A stretch of 64,000 nt of DNA from Ottelia alismoides (lineage: Eukaryota; Streptophyta; Magnoliopsida; Alismatales; Hydrocharitaceae): positions 1,054,001 through 1,118,000 of the forward strand of contig JAZKJV010010130.1 in assembly GCA_037367405.1 (NCBI GenBank), written 5' to 3'. Positions 31,098 through 44,940 of this stretch are shown piece after piece. The position numbers and the translations under genes are program-made. The notes below the pieces were generated by a model that saw only the letters and a program-made list of their open reading frames with translations, did no database searches and was not told the DNA's origin. How positions within the stretch are numbered: position 1 is the stretch's first letter; each line of letters begins with the position of its first letter.

Positions 31098-34000
31098 TGA
31101 TAGAGCTCAGATTCTGCGAGGGTCTAAGATATTCTCACGGAGTACAAGAATATATTATAGATGATATGACTGCTCACAAAATCCAAGGTCAATCAACAAG
31201 TACCCATAACATATGAATAATCAATGAATAATGAAAATATGAAGTACAATTTTACTCAACAAACAAAAGTGTATATTGTTTAATCATATAGAGGTCAAAT
31301 CACTGAGAGAAAACAAGGTAGATTAATTATAATTCAAAAATAAATAATGAATAAATAATAATGTATATTTTTGTACAATATTCAATCAATGAATTAATTA
31401 ATATTTTGTGGGTTGTTAAATTAAATAAAAGAATTCTTTTTTATTTTATATTTATAATAATTTTATTTTTAAATTTTCGATTTTTAATTAATTTTTTTTA
31501 TTTTTAATATTATATAATATTATATAGATGTATGTATATATATATATATGAGTATATACATAAGATATTGTATATATGATATGAGACATAATATATATAT
31601 ATATATACAAAAAGCCTAAGGCACAATCCATCTTTTTTAAGGTATTAAAATTATTTACAAGGTATGTAATAATTAATAATAATATAAACTATTTATAGAT
31701 ATATAATACAACATGGGTTATAATTATAAATATAGCTAAAAATAACCACAACTTGCAAAATAAAATGTTTTTGGATTTATTATATTTTTCTACTATTTTT
31801 GTGGTTTTTCATGTATTTCTATTTTTTCGGTATTTTTAAGGTCCAAAATGTACAAAATCAAGGGCTTAATAAATAGGCCAAAATATTTTGAAATTTAAAA
31901 ATATTAAATATGGCCAAACTTTTTCAAAACTATTATTAATAAATATTATATGATATAAAGAAAATTCAAAGATATGAATAAATATTCTTGGATTATTAAA
32001 AGATTTTTTTAGAATTTTTATAAGGATTTTAGAGCTTTTAAATTTTTAATAATTTCCTTTTTTCTATTTTTATGGATTTTTGGTTTGAGAGTACAAAATA
32101 CAATAATAAACTAATACTATTTTTCTAGAATATGTAAGTACGGTTTTATAATTTTTTTGGATTTATTAAAGCAAATAAGGACAAAATGTGCTCTTTTTTA
32201 TTTTAAATAAATAGCAAAGTGCAAAAAATGTAAAGCTAATTATACAGAGTGAAAAAGCATGTATCTAGGTACCTTATCCTATTTTTCCATGATTTTTGGA
32301 GTGTGGATGATATTTATAAAAAATAGACAAACATGCACAAAAATGTTTAAACTAAAAGGGCATATTTGCAATTAAAATATAAGGTAGGGGGTTACATGTA
32401 CTTTTCCCAAAGTTTACAAGTGATATTTAAATTTTATTGACTACTTTAAAATTTATAAAAACTGAGGGTGTATCCCTGTAATTTGCCCACATCACGTGGC
32501 CACCCACATGAGGTGAAATAGAGCAAACTAAATCTTAAAAGGCATAAGGTCTTTATTGCAATTATTACAGTATTTTTACAATGATGAGAAATATTTACAT
32601 GACTAAATAATAAAATAAAATAAATGAAGGGGTGCTATACAATTTATCCCTTTAATCGGAGGAAAGGAGAGGTTGGGACAACACCACGTAATCACCGCTT
32701 AACTCGATCAACAGCTGAGGCAAGGCACTACTTCATCTGCAATCAATGACCCATACTAGATCTGGTCGTGTGTGTCATCCAATGGCTCTGAGGGAAGGAG
32801 CAAGAATAGGGAAGAACATCTCTATATCCTTGCTTCGATCATGGAATACTCCTCGTCCCGGCCATCGTTCTTTGTGTTGATCGACTCCTAAGCATCCTGG
32901 AAGCTGTCCGCGGTGGCTGGTACCGGAAAGAGGGTCCGGATGTCTCTGGGAAGAGGCATGGAGATCGATGAAGAACTGGGCACCTGGGTGCCTTCTCCAG
33001 ATTTAGATTCGACCCTTCTGGGGACTTTGGATTCACGTACCTACAAGTGAAGACTCAGGGGCTCGAGGCGAATCGCCTCGACCCAACTGGAAGATGTTAC
33101 GCAACGGGGGTGAGAGAGATGGAGGAGCTCCAACAAGAGCTGGCGGAGGACTTCGATTTACTGATCCACATAGACCATGAGTGATCGAAAGGCAGAACGG
33201 GTGCAGCATGCGATGGGGAAGAATGTAGAAGTGATAGATGGGTCAGAACGAGTATGGTTCACAATGAAACATGGCCAGAGCAAAGACGCTGGGAATCTTG
33301 TCCATATATATAGCTCGGAGCAATGAGCTACGGCGATCGAAGATTTGAGATTTATCCTAAGATACTAATCTACTTGTGAAATAAATGATAGGAATGAAAT
33401 TAAACTAACTAAAACTACCTAAAAGGATAAAAAAGGCGCATCTCATACCAGAAAACCATGGAGCAGAGGTGATGTCGGAGCTTCATTTTGGACGGCCTCC
33501 TCTCATCCTAGTGTTGTCTAAAACCCTAGGGGATACTCACTCTGTCACTGGGAACACACACAGCGAGGGGATTCAGGTCTTAAAGAGGGATCAAATGAAG
33601 AAGGGAGGCGAGGAGGGTTATATATAAATGGAGCTGATGATCCTTATTGACCAGTGATTTCTGATGAATCGGTGGTATGTATAAAATTTTGTATGATTAC
33701 TTGTGTATTAGGGATGATCGACGGTAGGTTTGTGTATAAAATTAGGTCGATTAGAGTGATAGGTTGGCCGGGAAAATGGGAAGAAGACGGGTGGTTGAAA
33801 GGTTTTACACCCCTGGAAGAGAGAGGTGGGTAGTTGACCCAAGCAACTATGGTTAGGTTCTAGTTGGTCCACGTGGACCAACTAGAAAAATCTGAGGCTG
33901 AAATGCTTTATTAAATAGATAAAAATAATAAAAGATTTTATTAATTTTTGGTGAAAACATGAAAAACGGATTCTTATTTTATGTAGTATTTAATTTATAT

Positions 34001-35023
34001 TTTTATTTATTTATTTGAGATGATTTATTATAAGGTAATACTTACATGTAAATTATAGGTATATTTATCTACATATTGGTCATTTTATTTGGATTTTATA
34101 TTTAGAATTTATTTTTTTATGCACATAATTTATATATTTATTTATTTAAATACACATGAATATATTTTTTTTATTTTTCTAAAATTTTATGTACACTTAA
34201 ATAAATAGATGTATTTATTGCATAGGTATAAGTATAAGTAATTCATCTATGTATTTTAGTATATTTATTTATTTGTTGTGTTTTCAATAGTTTTATTTCA
34301 TTATAAATATACAATAGAGAATATTTATAAAAATATAAAAATATAAAATAATGGAAAATATAAAGAATAAATAAAATGAATATTTTATTCATGTATAATG
34401 TATAACAGGGGTCTAAAACCTAACTTTTGATTCTTAACTCCAAATCAAATGAAACCACCTTCACTAAATAATAAATAAAAATTTTATACAATTATAGGTA
34501 ATTTTGATACATTTTAAGTTCATATGGAAAAGATATTGGTCTGGGATGTTTGGGTTTTGGCTTTTTATTTTGAGTGTAGAATGTACATTGTATATTATTT
34601 TTGTATGAAATCAATTTTATGTTTTTTTTGTATTTTTATTACAACTTTCATGTACAAAGTTTCTTTATTTGAGGTATAAATACTAAAGAATAAAATATGT
34701 CCTAGAAATGCATTATTGAAGAATAAATAATTACGGTTTTATTGTGTTTTTGACCCTTATCTCCCTTATTTTATTCCTTGTCGACCGAATCAATTCTTGA
34801 CTTGATTTCATGGTTTAGGGTCATAAAATACCTTTAGTATTTTATTTCTTTTTCTTTTATTTCCTTTATTCTTTGATTTTGGATTTAAATACAATATTAT
34901 ATACAATATTTATACAATAAATAGCGAGTGTTATTTTGTACAAATTAATGCTATTTACATGCATTTGACTAGGGAATAAAGGCCAAAATGAAAGAATAAA
35001 GGTGATAAAACAGAGATTCTTCA
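31098..35023 (-). repeat. Element C 5' LTR (3926 bp)
   Basis: Plus strand starts TGATAGAG and ends GATTCTTCA. TATATAA on the minus strand at 33618-33624, candidate intron 33041-33448 and edge hairpin remnants near 35005-35023. (TA)n tracts near 31530-31546 and 31590-31606. It shows the empty sites for both B (near 33491) and the MITE (near 31560). Confidence 0.9.
33041..33448 (-). other. Candidate leader intron in element C 5' LTR
   Basis: Minus strand donor CTG|GTATGAG at 33448 and acceptor TTCACTTGTAG at 33041. It is 38 nt longer than in the partner LTR because of an insertion near 33285-33320. Confidence 0.5.
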
Positions 35024-35803
35024 CCTTTCCCAACAGTCAGGGATTTGAGCACATCATTTTTTATCGTTGATTATGTGATTCATTGGGTTGAAGCTATCCC
35101 CACCCGAGCCACTGATAGTCGCGTTGTGTGCCGATTTCTGAGAGAGAACATCATCTTGTGGTTTGGGATACTGAAGATTTTAATATCAGATGGGGGTAGT
35201 CACTTCATAAATAAAGAGGTTAGGAAATTAATGAAGTTGTACGACATCAGACATCGAGTCACTTCTCTTTATTATTCACATACCAACGGCATGGAAGAGC
35301 TATCAAACAGAGAAATCAAGACAATCTTGCAGAAGATTGTAAAGCCAGACAGAAAGAATTGGTCCCAACTCTTGGATTCCGTCCTTTGGGCACATATAGG
35401 ACTACTAACTAGTCTCCTTGGGTGTGTCACCCTATCATCTTGTGTATGGAAAGTCATGCCATCTGCTTGTCGAGCTAATTCATAAATCATTATGGGTAGT
35501 TAATATTTGCAATTTGGACTCATACAAAGGCGGTAAACAAAGAAAAGTTGATCTGAGCAGGCTCCTAGAATTTCGAGACTATGCTTATGATAACAGCCTG
35601 ATGTACAAGGAGAAGGTTAAATGCTGGCATGACCGATACATCAGATGAAAGACTTCAAGACTAGACAGAAATTATGGTTATTTGACGCAAAGTTGAAGAT
35701 ATTCTGCGTCAAATTAAATATTAAATGGGCAGTACCATTCAGAGTGAAAGAAGTGTGTGATAGTGGAAGCATCTTGATATCAGAATTATCATCTGATGCA
35801 TAA
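35024..35803 (+). pseudogene. Integrase domain of element D pol (frameshifted, cut by C)
   Basis: The frame enters at the C junction with PFPTVRDL, the residues that precede the integrase core in Athila pol, then FFIVDYVIHWVEAIPTRA (first catalytic Asp in VDY), ISDGGSHF (second Asp) and GMEELSNREI (Glu), with 35 residues between the second Asp and Glu, matching D-D-35-E. A one-base shift near 35417-35424 leads into GVSPYHLVYGKSCHL, the conserved GPY-side segment. A further shift near 35645 leads to a C-terminal KLWLFDAKLKIF...WAVPFRV segment ending at TAA 35801. The catalytic residues survive but the frame is broken twice and its upstream part is separated by C. Confidence 0.85.
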
Positions 35804-36052
35804 CCACTCGTCGTCTATGGTCAGTTACTGAAGCCTTATATTCAGCATGACACTTTCTTGGCCATTGTTGACTCAGTTCAAGTGATAATCAATGAAGAAG
35901 TCTCCACAACCTCAGCAGCATCAAAAGATTCAGATAATGCTCCTATAAAACTCTTTCTTTAGTTTTCTTCGTTTCTTATGTTATTTTCTCTGTTTAATTT
36001 TCTTTTTCTTCTTTCATTCATCCATCTTAGCCATCATTGTTATACTTAGGAT
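35804..36052 (+). other. Element D spacer and first half of a stem-loop
   Basis: Short AT-rich spacer after the integrase. TATACTTAGGAT at 36041-36052 is the upstream arm whose partner ATCCTAAGTATA lies at 58783-58794 across element E. Confidence 0.7.
36048..36052. repeat. Probable target site duplication of element E, left copy
   Basis: AGGAT before the LTR; AGTAT at 58771-58775 after it, one mismatch. Removing E and one copy restores a complete stem-loop of D. Confidence 0.65.
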
Positions 36053-38702
36053 TGTTGAACATGCGAGCCCATGGTGAGCCAATATGCAATAAATATTATT
36101 GCAAATATCATTCCATGATATGAAAGGAAGAATAACTAATTTTCATAATAGGTCCCTTAGTATAATTAAGATTGTGTAACGTGGCCATCTTGATGATCAT
36201 ACAATTGTTGATTCATATATTGAATCATAGAGGTTGGTGCTTGGATGAATATCTAAAGAGTTAGATTGAGGACTCATCGAGCACCATTAAATGATTATTA
36301 AGAGAGGATCTCCATCCTGAGAAGGAGATGGCAATCCTTTCTCTAAAGGTTGATATCTAACTGACCTCTTGATGCAAGTCCTCTATATAGGAATAGAGAT
36401 TCGGAGGTGTTAGATAAGTTAGGTCAAATAGTTGACTTAACGAGATCGAGATAATGAAAGACCTATGTCGTATGCTATTACAATATAGGCACACATCCTA
36501 TGACCGGAGACAGATGTGTTACTATATGTCTGAGTATGTACATTTGGCAGACCAATAGGTTTATGACCTAATCAAGGTCTATACATTGGCGTGTTGGTGT
36601 GCATACAAAGGCGTATGAATAATACGATCTCTAAAAGAGGACATAAATGCTCATTTACTAAACCAGAAGACATGAGCTTACTCATGAGGTATTGGGAAGA
36701 ATCAAATTCTGTGTGCGGTCATCTTACTTTGGAAGCTTGACTGAATTTGTAGGTTTGATATATGTTTTTGGAAAGTATATGATCAACACCTAGGTATGAT
36801 ACATGCTTTTGGAAAGTATATAATCGATACCAACTCTCAATAGTCAAATGAGAAACTTTATGATAAAATCCTAAAGTAGACAATGTAAAATTGATCTAAT
36901 ACTTTGTGTTTATTCTAGGTCCTCCAGTATGCAGGATGTACAGGTATTAGGAATACCTGAGGGTGATGTGATCGTAAACGATTGTATAACCATCACGCTT
37001 CCATTCCTAGGGAGCGATGAAATGGGTCTGGATTTTAGAGACTCCTCCCGGTAGAGAAGTAATCGGATCTTGGTCCAAATGTTTGATATTGATCTAAATG
37101 TGATTCAGATGCAATGAGAAGATTAGATTTGCGATCTTAATTTAATTAAGCATCTATGAGAGGTCCTCAGGATCTGGATTTGAGATGTGATCTCAATATC
37201 CAAGTCACTATCGTGGAACACTACAATCGCATTGTCCTTGTCTCCAAGTATCTGTGGAGAAAGCACATTATCCTTGAAAGAGTTCATGGATAATTTTACT
37301 GTAGATATATGTATATGAGCATTGAGAAAATGGATAATTAAATGTGATATGAATAATATGAATTTGATTCATATTATAAGGAGAGTTATCTAAAATAAGT
37401 TAAATATGATTTAATTATCAAAAGATGTGAATAATGTTACTGTGATTCATATTATTTCGGCACATGAGAATAGAGATCGAAGATGATTAAATGTGATTTA
37501 ATCATCATGGATATGAATAATGTGGATAGCACTATCCATATAATCATATATATTATATATGTGATTTATAATATATAAGAGAGGGATATTGATAAATAAC
37601 ATTTACAATTTAAATGTTGATGTGAATTGAATTCACATTGGATAATTAATTGAAAAATGTAATTTACATTTTATTTTTGGTTTCGAATGTGATTCACATT
37701 CTTTCAATGGCACGATTGAAATTGTCACAAAATAATTTTGAATTATTTTTCATGATTAAGTTTGCAACAATTGTTGTTGCATAATTTGATATTGGAAAAT
37801 CTTCAAGACTTGGTCCAATAAAAAAGAGGAGTATCCCCCCTTTTCATACATGGGGTGGGCGGGACATGGAGTAAAACTCCATGGCTGTATACACCATATG
37901 CGGTATGGGGTGGGTCTCCTTCCTTTATTTTCTCCACAAATTGATTTATATCAAATCAAAATTATATTATACATATTTTGATTTATTTAAATTAATAATT
38001 GTTGGTGATAATATTGTAGCAACAAGTCATGGCCATTGATTGAAAGAAACCCAAATCAATCTCATCCATTGGATTTGTATGCACATGGATTAGGATCCAT
38101 GGACTCCTAAAATACTATATAAGAAGAGGCACCTCTTGCTCTTCTAGTGACTACAACAACAATTACAACATCCATTGATCTCTCTCTCTCTCATTCTCAT
38201 GCCACCTCTCTCTCTCTCTCATTATGGTCGTCCACCATGGAGACCTAGAGAGAGTCGACATCTCTTCAGCATCGTCGTTATGCTACTGGATTGTTTGCTC
38301 ATGGATCTCTGTCTCCTTCGGTACTCCTCGCTCGTGAAGAAGATGTCGGATCTCATGTGACGAGATTAGGAGATTTGCCACTTGGATCATCAACTTCGGT
38401 TGCGAGGAGCACCCGTTTATCAGCATGTCCGCAAGCATCTCCTCCGTCGGATCAGACTTGAGACAGGAGGCCTTTTCGTTTAGAGACTCGATCGCAACCA
38501 TGCTTCAAGAGGTAACTCTAATACTTATTTGTAGTTTAGATGAAATGATTCAAGAAGTGTTCTTGGATCATGTGATGTCATCAGAGTAAAAATTTTAAAT
38601 TCAGCTACCTCTAGCAACTAGTGCGACTAGTCGCTCCCGATCGCATATGATGCTATCCTCAAACTTCCTTGATGTGCTTGAAGAGTTTTTCAATATCTTT
38701 CA
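36053..38702 (+). repeat. Element E 5' LTR (2650 bp)
   Basis: Matches 56106-58770 in the same orientation and both F LTRs inverted. Contains a (CT)n tract at about 38180-38222, probably near the transcription start. Confidence 0.87.
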
Positions 38703-38704
38703 AG

Positions 38705-38718
38705 TGGTATCAGAGCCA
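38705..38718 (+). promoter_or_regulatory. Primer binding site, initiator tRNA-Met (element E)
   Basis: TGGTATCAGAGCCA two bases after the LTR end; this is the usual copia primer site. Confidence 0.93.
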
Positions 38719-40825
38719 TAGGTCGTAGGTTTCGGATACGATCCATAAATCTAAGACGATAATGGCACTTTAGGTGTTGTGAAATTTTATCGCATTTCGT
38801 TCACGCAGCCATGTTTTCTGTGATTTTTCTGTACTATTAAATAAGTAAATAGTGAGATTTGAGTTTGTGTGATTTGGAATCTGTTTGCTCAAGTTATGAT
38901 CATTTTAGTGAACATGTATCCATTGTTTCAGGGATGGCGAATCTTGACGTAATTAAGGAGTTAATTACGGCTTTAAAAAACCTAGAAATGTATGAATATT
39001 GCATGGTTTCTGTTGTAAATCAATTTAGCAAACTTTGGAAACTTATTTTGCATGATTTGGATTTAAATTGATTGAGATATGGTAATTTTAGTAAATGAGG
39101 GTCACTATTGAAAATTACTTTCCTAATCAAGAACCTTGTGATTGTCATTTAATTAACTAGTGAAACTAATTGTTAATTTCCTGAAATAATTATTGATAAA
39201 TATTTGTGGAATATTTGATGATGATTATTTTCTTAAATGGCATTGCCATGACAAAATATGATGAGATAATTGATCTTGATCACAAATTGATTACAACAAT
39301 TTCAATAAACAATGTTGCTTGAATAGGATTGGGAACTTGTTTAATAAACTTCCTTATAACTTCAGTTGAAAGACCGATTATCATCTCAAGTACAAAGTGA
39401 TCAATTGGCATTATCCTAACCTGAGGAGGATATGGTGTCTAGTAAGGGAGCATTGAGGTAGTAGGTTGCTCCATGAGCGGTCTGTCCCACTCCCGTCGGA
39501 ACTGGCCATGACAACGGTTAAGGAAGGGATAATGGTTGAAGGGATCATGATGTATTTTTATAATTATTAAAATTCGAATAATACGTATTTGAGATAATAC
39601 CATATTTCAAGTAACAATAAAGAATGTTTGTTGGATATTAATTGGATCATTGGTTTAATGTGATTATATTAATTGGAATCCAATTAAAACATGTTGTTAT
39701 GAATAAAGTTGTAATTATCTGGGAAGAATTAATTGTTATGAATATAATTAATAATGATTAATTAGAATATGAACATGGTGTGGAGGATCACATAAGTCAC
39801 AGCTATGGTCTCCCGTCAAGTGAAGGGTTATGTAGCCATTGATTGTATGTAGGAGACGCATGTCCGAAGTGACAACTCCTGCATACAAGCGCATCTGAAT
39901 TGGTCTCTTTGCTTCTCGAAAGAGTAAGGTCGTATGTGTAGTGACCCCAATATCGGGTCTTCATATTATTGGAGAAATATTGGATTGCGCATAGCCAGTT
40001 GTAATCTTGTTGAAAGTTGGTTCAATTAATGACGGGTCAAAATCACCTTAGGGGTGGTGGGCCCGGGTGTTAAAGATTGAATTGGGAATGCAAGTTGGAC
40101 TTGGAAGGTGGAATGTGTTCTCGCTTCTTTTTATCTGAATTATAGATTCTCATATTATTGGGATGTGATAAAGATAAGAAAGGAGATCCAAGATCTTGCT
40201 TGAGATATAATGGTAAGTATATGTCTTACATTGAAAGTGATTAAGAGAATGAACTTTCAGTGTTGACAAGGCAAGACAACTTTGATATAAAAATTCCTAA
40301 ATCAAAGTAAACTATGTATGTATGTATATATATTTATTTATTTATTTATATGCAAATTTCTTATTTCAGATAATCCTTCATTAAACCCACTCAATACTAT
40401 ACTCAATAACAACCAATAAATTATCATGGATTGGATCCATGATCAAATTCATATTGTATGAATTAAATGAAGCATGTATAAATATTGAAATACTCTTATG
40501 TTGAAATCTTTTTGAATTCAACATAAGAGATCCTTTTCTTAAGCAATGGTTGTTTATAGATGAAGGAAGCGCAGTGGAAGCATGGGTCTGATCCAAGTAA
40601 GAAGGAATGTCAAATAGTTGATTGTACTTCCGTAACTTCCATATGACATCCAAAGAGTTGGCTAAATGTCAATACTGCAAAAAGCTGATGTATTGATAAT
40701 ATGATTATCTAGACTATCTAAAATCCTTAAAGAAGGACTTGGATAGTGCATCGGAATAATCTACATATAATCATTGAAATTGACTTTCTTATTTGATAAG
40801 ATCGAAGTCTGATAATTGTATCTCA
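38719..40825 (+). other. Element E leader region, no gag recognised
   Basis: Inverted homologue of 46166-48729 in F. A short start-like ATGGCGAATCTTGAC near 38935 follows an acceptor-like TTGTTTCAG but soon loses its frame. An antisense frame at 40381-40653 (90 codons) is similar to one in F at 46303-46560 (shared SYL..THASTALP and INNHC). A second antisense match begins MAS.DGSGTDR near 39508. No gag domain or zinc knuckle seen. Confidence 0.5.
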
Positions 40826-43427
40826 TGGACGATATGGGGAGAATCCTTAAGTGCATCACGGAAGCGTGAGGATTGCATCGTATGCGATCGTAAGCGACTA
40901 GTCGCAGTAGTTGCTCAAGGCAGCGGAAATTAAAATTTTTTCATGTGACGAAACCACATGATCCAAGAACACTTCTCGGATCGTTTCGTCTAAACTACAA
41001 ACAAGTAATAGGATTACCTCTTGAAGCGTGGTTGCGATCGAGTCTCTAAACTAAGAGACCTCCTGTCTCAAGTCCTATCCGACAGAGGAGATGCTTACGA
41101 GCGTGTTGATGAAACACGTGCTCCTCGCAATCCATGTTGATGATCCAAGCGACGGATCTCCTGGTCTCGACAAGCGAGATCCAACATCTTCTTCACGAGC
41201 GAGGTGCACCGAAGGAGATGGAGATCCACGAGCAAACGATCGGGCATCATAACGACGACACTGCGACGATGGAGACTCTCTCTAGGGCATCCATGGTGGA
41301 CGGCCACATGAGAGAAAGAGAGAGGGCATGTAGAGAGAAAAAGAAAGAGAGAGACTTATGTTCTTTTGTGTAAAGAAGAGTAAAGGGGTTACCTCTCCTT
41401 TTATAATATTTTAGGATCCATGGATCTCAACCCATGGACAACACAAATCCAATGGCTCACATTGAGTTGTGTTTCTTTTAATGGCTAAGATTTGTGTTGG
41501 TAAAAACCAACAACAATTAATTTAATTTAGATTAAATCTATATTGATAAATCAATATAAATCAATCCCAAATTAAATCAAGCAAACATGGAGATTATTGG
41601 AATGAAGATTGCCTCCTTCCATAATATGGGATTTGGTGGCAATCTCATATAATCTCATGATATCTCATGAGATTACATTATTCCATGAAAATCTCCAAGA
41701 TTTACAACAACACTTGTTGTAAATTATTCAACAAAAATAATTCATTAATATTTTGTGAATATTGCAATCTTGCCATTGGAAAATTGTGAATCACATTCAC
41801 AACCCAAAATAAAATGTAAATTACATTTTCAATTTAATGTCCAATGTGAATCCAATTCACATCAACATTTAATTAACAAATGTAAATTACAAATAGCTCT
41901 CTCTTACATATTATAAATTACATTATAATATTAAAAAATATGGATATTTCTATCCACATTATTCATATCCATGATAATAATTAAATCACATCTAATCATC
42001 TTGGATCTCTTTTCTCTTGTGCCCAAATAATATGAATCACATTCACATTATTTACATCTTTGATAATCAAATCACATTTAATTATCTAAGATAACTCTCT
42101 TTATAATATGAATCGAATTCATATTAATCATGATAATTAAATCACATTTAATTATCCATTTTCTCAATGCTCGGATACTTATATCAACAATGAAATTATC
42201 CTAAACTCTTTCAAGGATAATGCGCTTTCTCCGCGAATACTTGGAGATAAGGATAGAGCGATCGTATTATTCCACGTATTGTGACTTGGATATTGAGATC
42301 ACATCTCAAATCCAGATCTTGGGACTCCCATAGATGCTTGATTAAATCAAGACCGCAAATCTAATCTTCACATTGCATCACATTAAGATCAATGTCCAAT
42401 ATTTGGACTAAGATCAGTTTACTTCTCTACTGAGAGGAGTCACTAAAATCCAGACCTGTTTCATCACTCCCTAGGAATGGAAGCGTCATGGTTATACAAT
42501 CGTTTATGATCACATCACACTCAGGTATTCCCAATACCTGTACATCCTGCATACTGGAAGACCCAGAATAATCCTGAAGTATAAGATCAATTTTACACTA
42601 TCTACTTCAGGGATTTATCATTAAGTTTCTCATTTGACTATTGGGAGTTGGTATCGATCATATACTTTCCAAAAGCATATATCATACCCAGGTGTTGACC
42701 ATATACTTTCCAAAATTATATATCAAACCTACAAATTTAGTCAAGCTTCCAAAGCGAGATGACCGTGCACGGAATTTGATTCTTCCCAATATCTCATGAG
42801 TGAGCTCATGTCTTCCGGTTCAGTAATGAACTTGTATGATCCCTTTGAGAGATCGTATTACTCATATGCCATTATATGCACACCAGTGCGTCTGTGTATA
42901 GACCTTGACTAGGTCATCAACATATTGGTCTGCTAAATATACATACTCAGACATATAGTAACACATCTGTCTCCGGTCAAAGGATGCATGCCTATATCAT
43001 GATAGCATACGACATAGGACTTTGGTTATCTTGATCTCATTAAGTCAACTCTTTGACCTAACTTCTCTAAACCTCCGAATCTCTATTCCTATGCAGAGAA
43101 TCTGCATCAAGAGGTTGGTTAGATATCACCCTAAATGAGAAAGGAATTCCATCTCCTACTCAGGCTGGAGATCATCTCTTAACAATCATTTGACGGTGCT
43201 TAATGAGTCCTCAATCTAACTCTTTAGTTGTTCATCCAAGCACCAGCCTCTATGATTCAATATTTGAATCAACAGACGTATGATCATCAAGATGGCCATG
43301 GTACGTAACCCTAATTGTACTAAGGGATCTATTATGTAAATTATGTATTCTTCATTTCAGATCAGGGAATGTTATTCGCAATAACATTTATTGCATAATG
43401 GCTCACCGTGGGCTCACATGTCCAACA
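40826..43427 (-). repeat. Element F left LTR (2602 bp)
   Basis: Minus-strand copy of the E LTR, near-identical to 48746-51962 without its LINE. The first bases (TGGACGATAT) differ slightly from the family end (TGAAGGATAT). Confidence 0.85.
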
Positions 43428-44940
43428 ATCTCCCACTAGACCAAAGAGTCATTACTAATCATTTAAACCCACACTCATGTGACAATCATAGGCTATATAG
43501 AAAAATAGCTAGGTAAGGTGATCAGTCACTCTGTTCCCGAGAGACTATGCCAAGTCCTTTTACGGCACTTGCATATCTCCTAGTAACAGTGTTCGCATCC
43601 AATGCGAATGTTGCATCTTATGCAACCAATACTCAATCATATCAGTTATAGTGTCCTTGACACTATATTCAATACTTATTTAACCAGTATGTAAGTTCTA
43701 TTATCCTTATTAGAATACCCTTCTTCCTGGAGATCTCTATCTCCTAAGGTATTCATAGTTTCGACCTTTTAGATCACCATCTATAAAGTCTTAAGATCTT
43801 GAAGATAAGACTTAGAGATTACTATCTCTAAAGTCTTGTCATCTTTGAAGATATTGATATTACTACAATCGAGTGTTTTATATCCATAGTAGGATTAGTA
43901 ACAGTTTACTACTCCCACTGCAAGAAAGACATCTGGCTTTTTGTACACATGTATCGTACACTCGGCTTCTCGGAACTGATGCACAAAGGCCAAGCAGTTC
44001 TAGCATTCACTTCCTCAACTTCTTGAGGTGATATCCCTTTAGATAGGTCAGTACCATATCTTAAGAAAAAGAAGCCTTTCTTGGAATTTTCCAGAAAATA
44101 GAAATGTCCAAGTTGTACCATTAATGTGACGATCCCAATACCCTCTTCTCTTTGCTTCTGAACAACTTTAGAACTAAGATCTAAGAGGTACCCTTGAGAT
44201 CATATCTCGAGGTATGGGACAACTAGATTATAAAACACTTATTATCATCATCCTTAGATCATTCCAAATGATTAGGATATCTACATTTAGCACGATGAAC
44301 ACAATGGCATTCCCACTAAGCTTTACATGGTTTATCAAGATTTTATCTGAAACCATAACATTTATGATTTCATCAAATCCAATATTCCAACTACAAGAAG
44401 CTTATTTGAGTCCACAGATGGAATTCCATAGCTTGCACTCTTTGTTTTCCTCAACCATGAAGCCCTGAGGCTACTTCATGTGAATGTCCGCAGAGAGGTA
44501 TTCATGGAGAAATGCAATATTGACTTTCAACATAAAGATGTCAACGTCAAGTTGTGTAGCTATAGTTAGCAATATTCTGATTGGTACAAGCATGTTCACT
44601 GAAGAGCATGTCTCATCACAAGCGGTCTTTTCTTCGGTGTGTAGCTCATGGCTATGAACGGTGCTTTGAAGGTCTCTACCTTCTCATCAGGTTCCCTCTT
44701 TCTCCTGAAGATCCATTTACTCCTTAATGGGTCTTACCCATATAGGTGGATCCTCGAGGGTCCATATACAACACTTGTATATGAAGTCTACTTTAGACTT
44801 TATTGCTAACATCCATCTTTCTATGTCATGATCTTTAGAAGCTTCAATATCATTGTCAGATTCAACTGACACATGGAATCCATCTTCGAACTTATTTGAA
44901 GAGGTATTAGTGTTTCATCTTTAATTATCCTTTTAGTTTT
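43428..44940 (-). pseudogene. RT/RNase H relic of F, distal unit
   Basis: Minus frames include GHFYFLENSKKGF and SKGISPQEVEEV (44121-43909), which match the segment of copia RT after the catalytic loop, and an RT start resembling WTLEDP near 44760. Frames are broken throughout. A PPT-like GGGAGAT touches the LTR at 43428. Confidence 0.7.

Larger units (their letters stand above)
12755..35023 (-). mobile_element. Element C: Athila-like gag-protease LTR retrotransposon (visible part)
   Basis: Minus-strand element with tRNA-Asp-type PBS (31080-31095) next to its 5' LTR (31098-35023). Its 3' LTR runs from the left of the window to 25524 and is interrupted by the MITE plus A and by B. The interior (25525-31097) has decayed gag and protease frames, no RT or integrase, and a stem-loop/PPT array. 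LTRs match those of element D, so C is a non-autonomous relative of D. The right flank begins CCTTT (35024-35028), the expected target duplication; the left copy is out of view. Confidence 0.85.

Noticed and set aside
38160..38560. Possible host exon in the E LTR (CT-rich stretch and short frames)
   Set aside because: The same sequence occurs in all four copies of this copia LTR.
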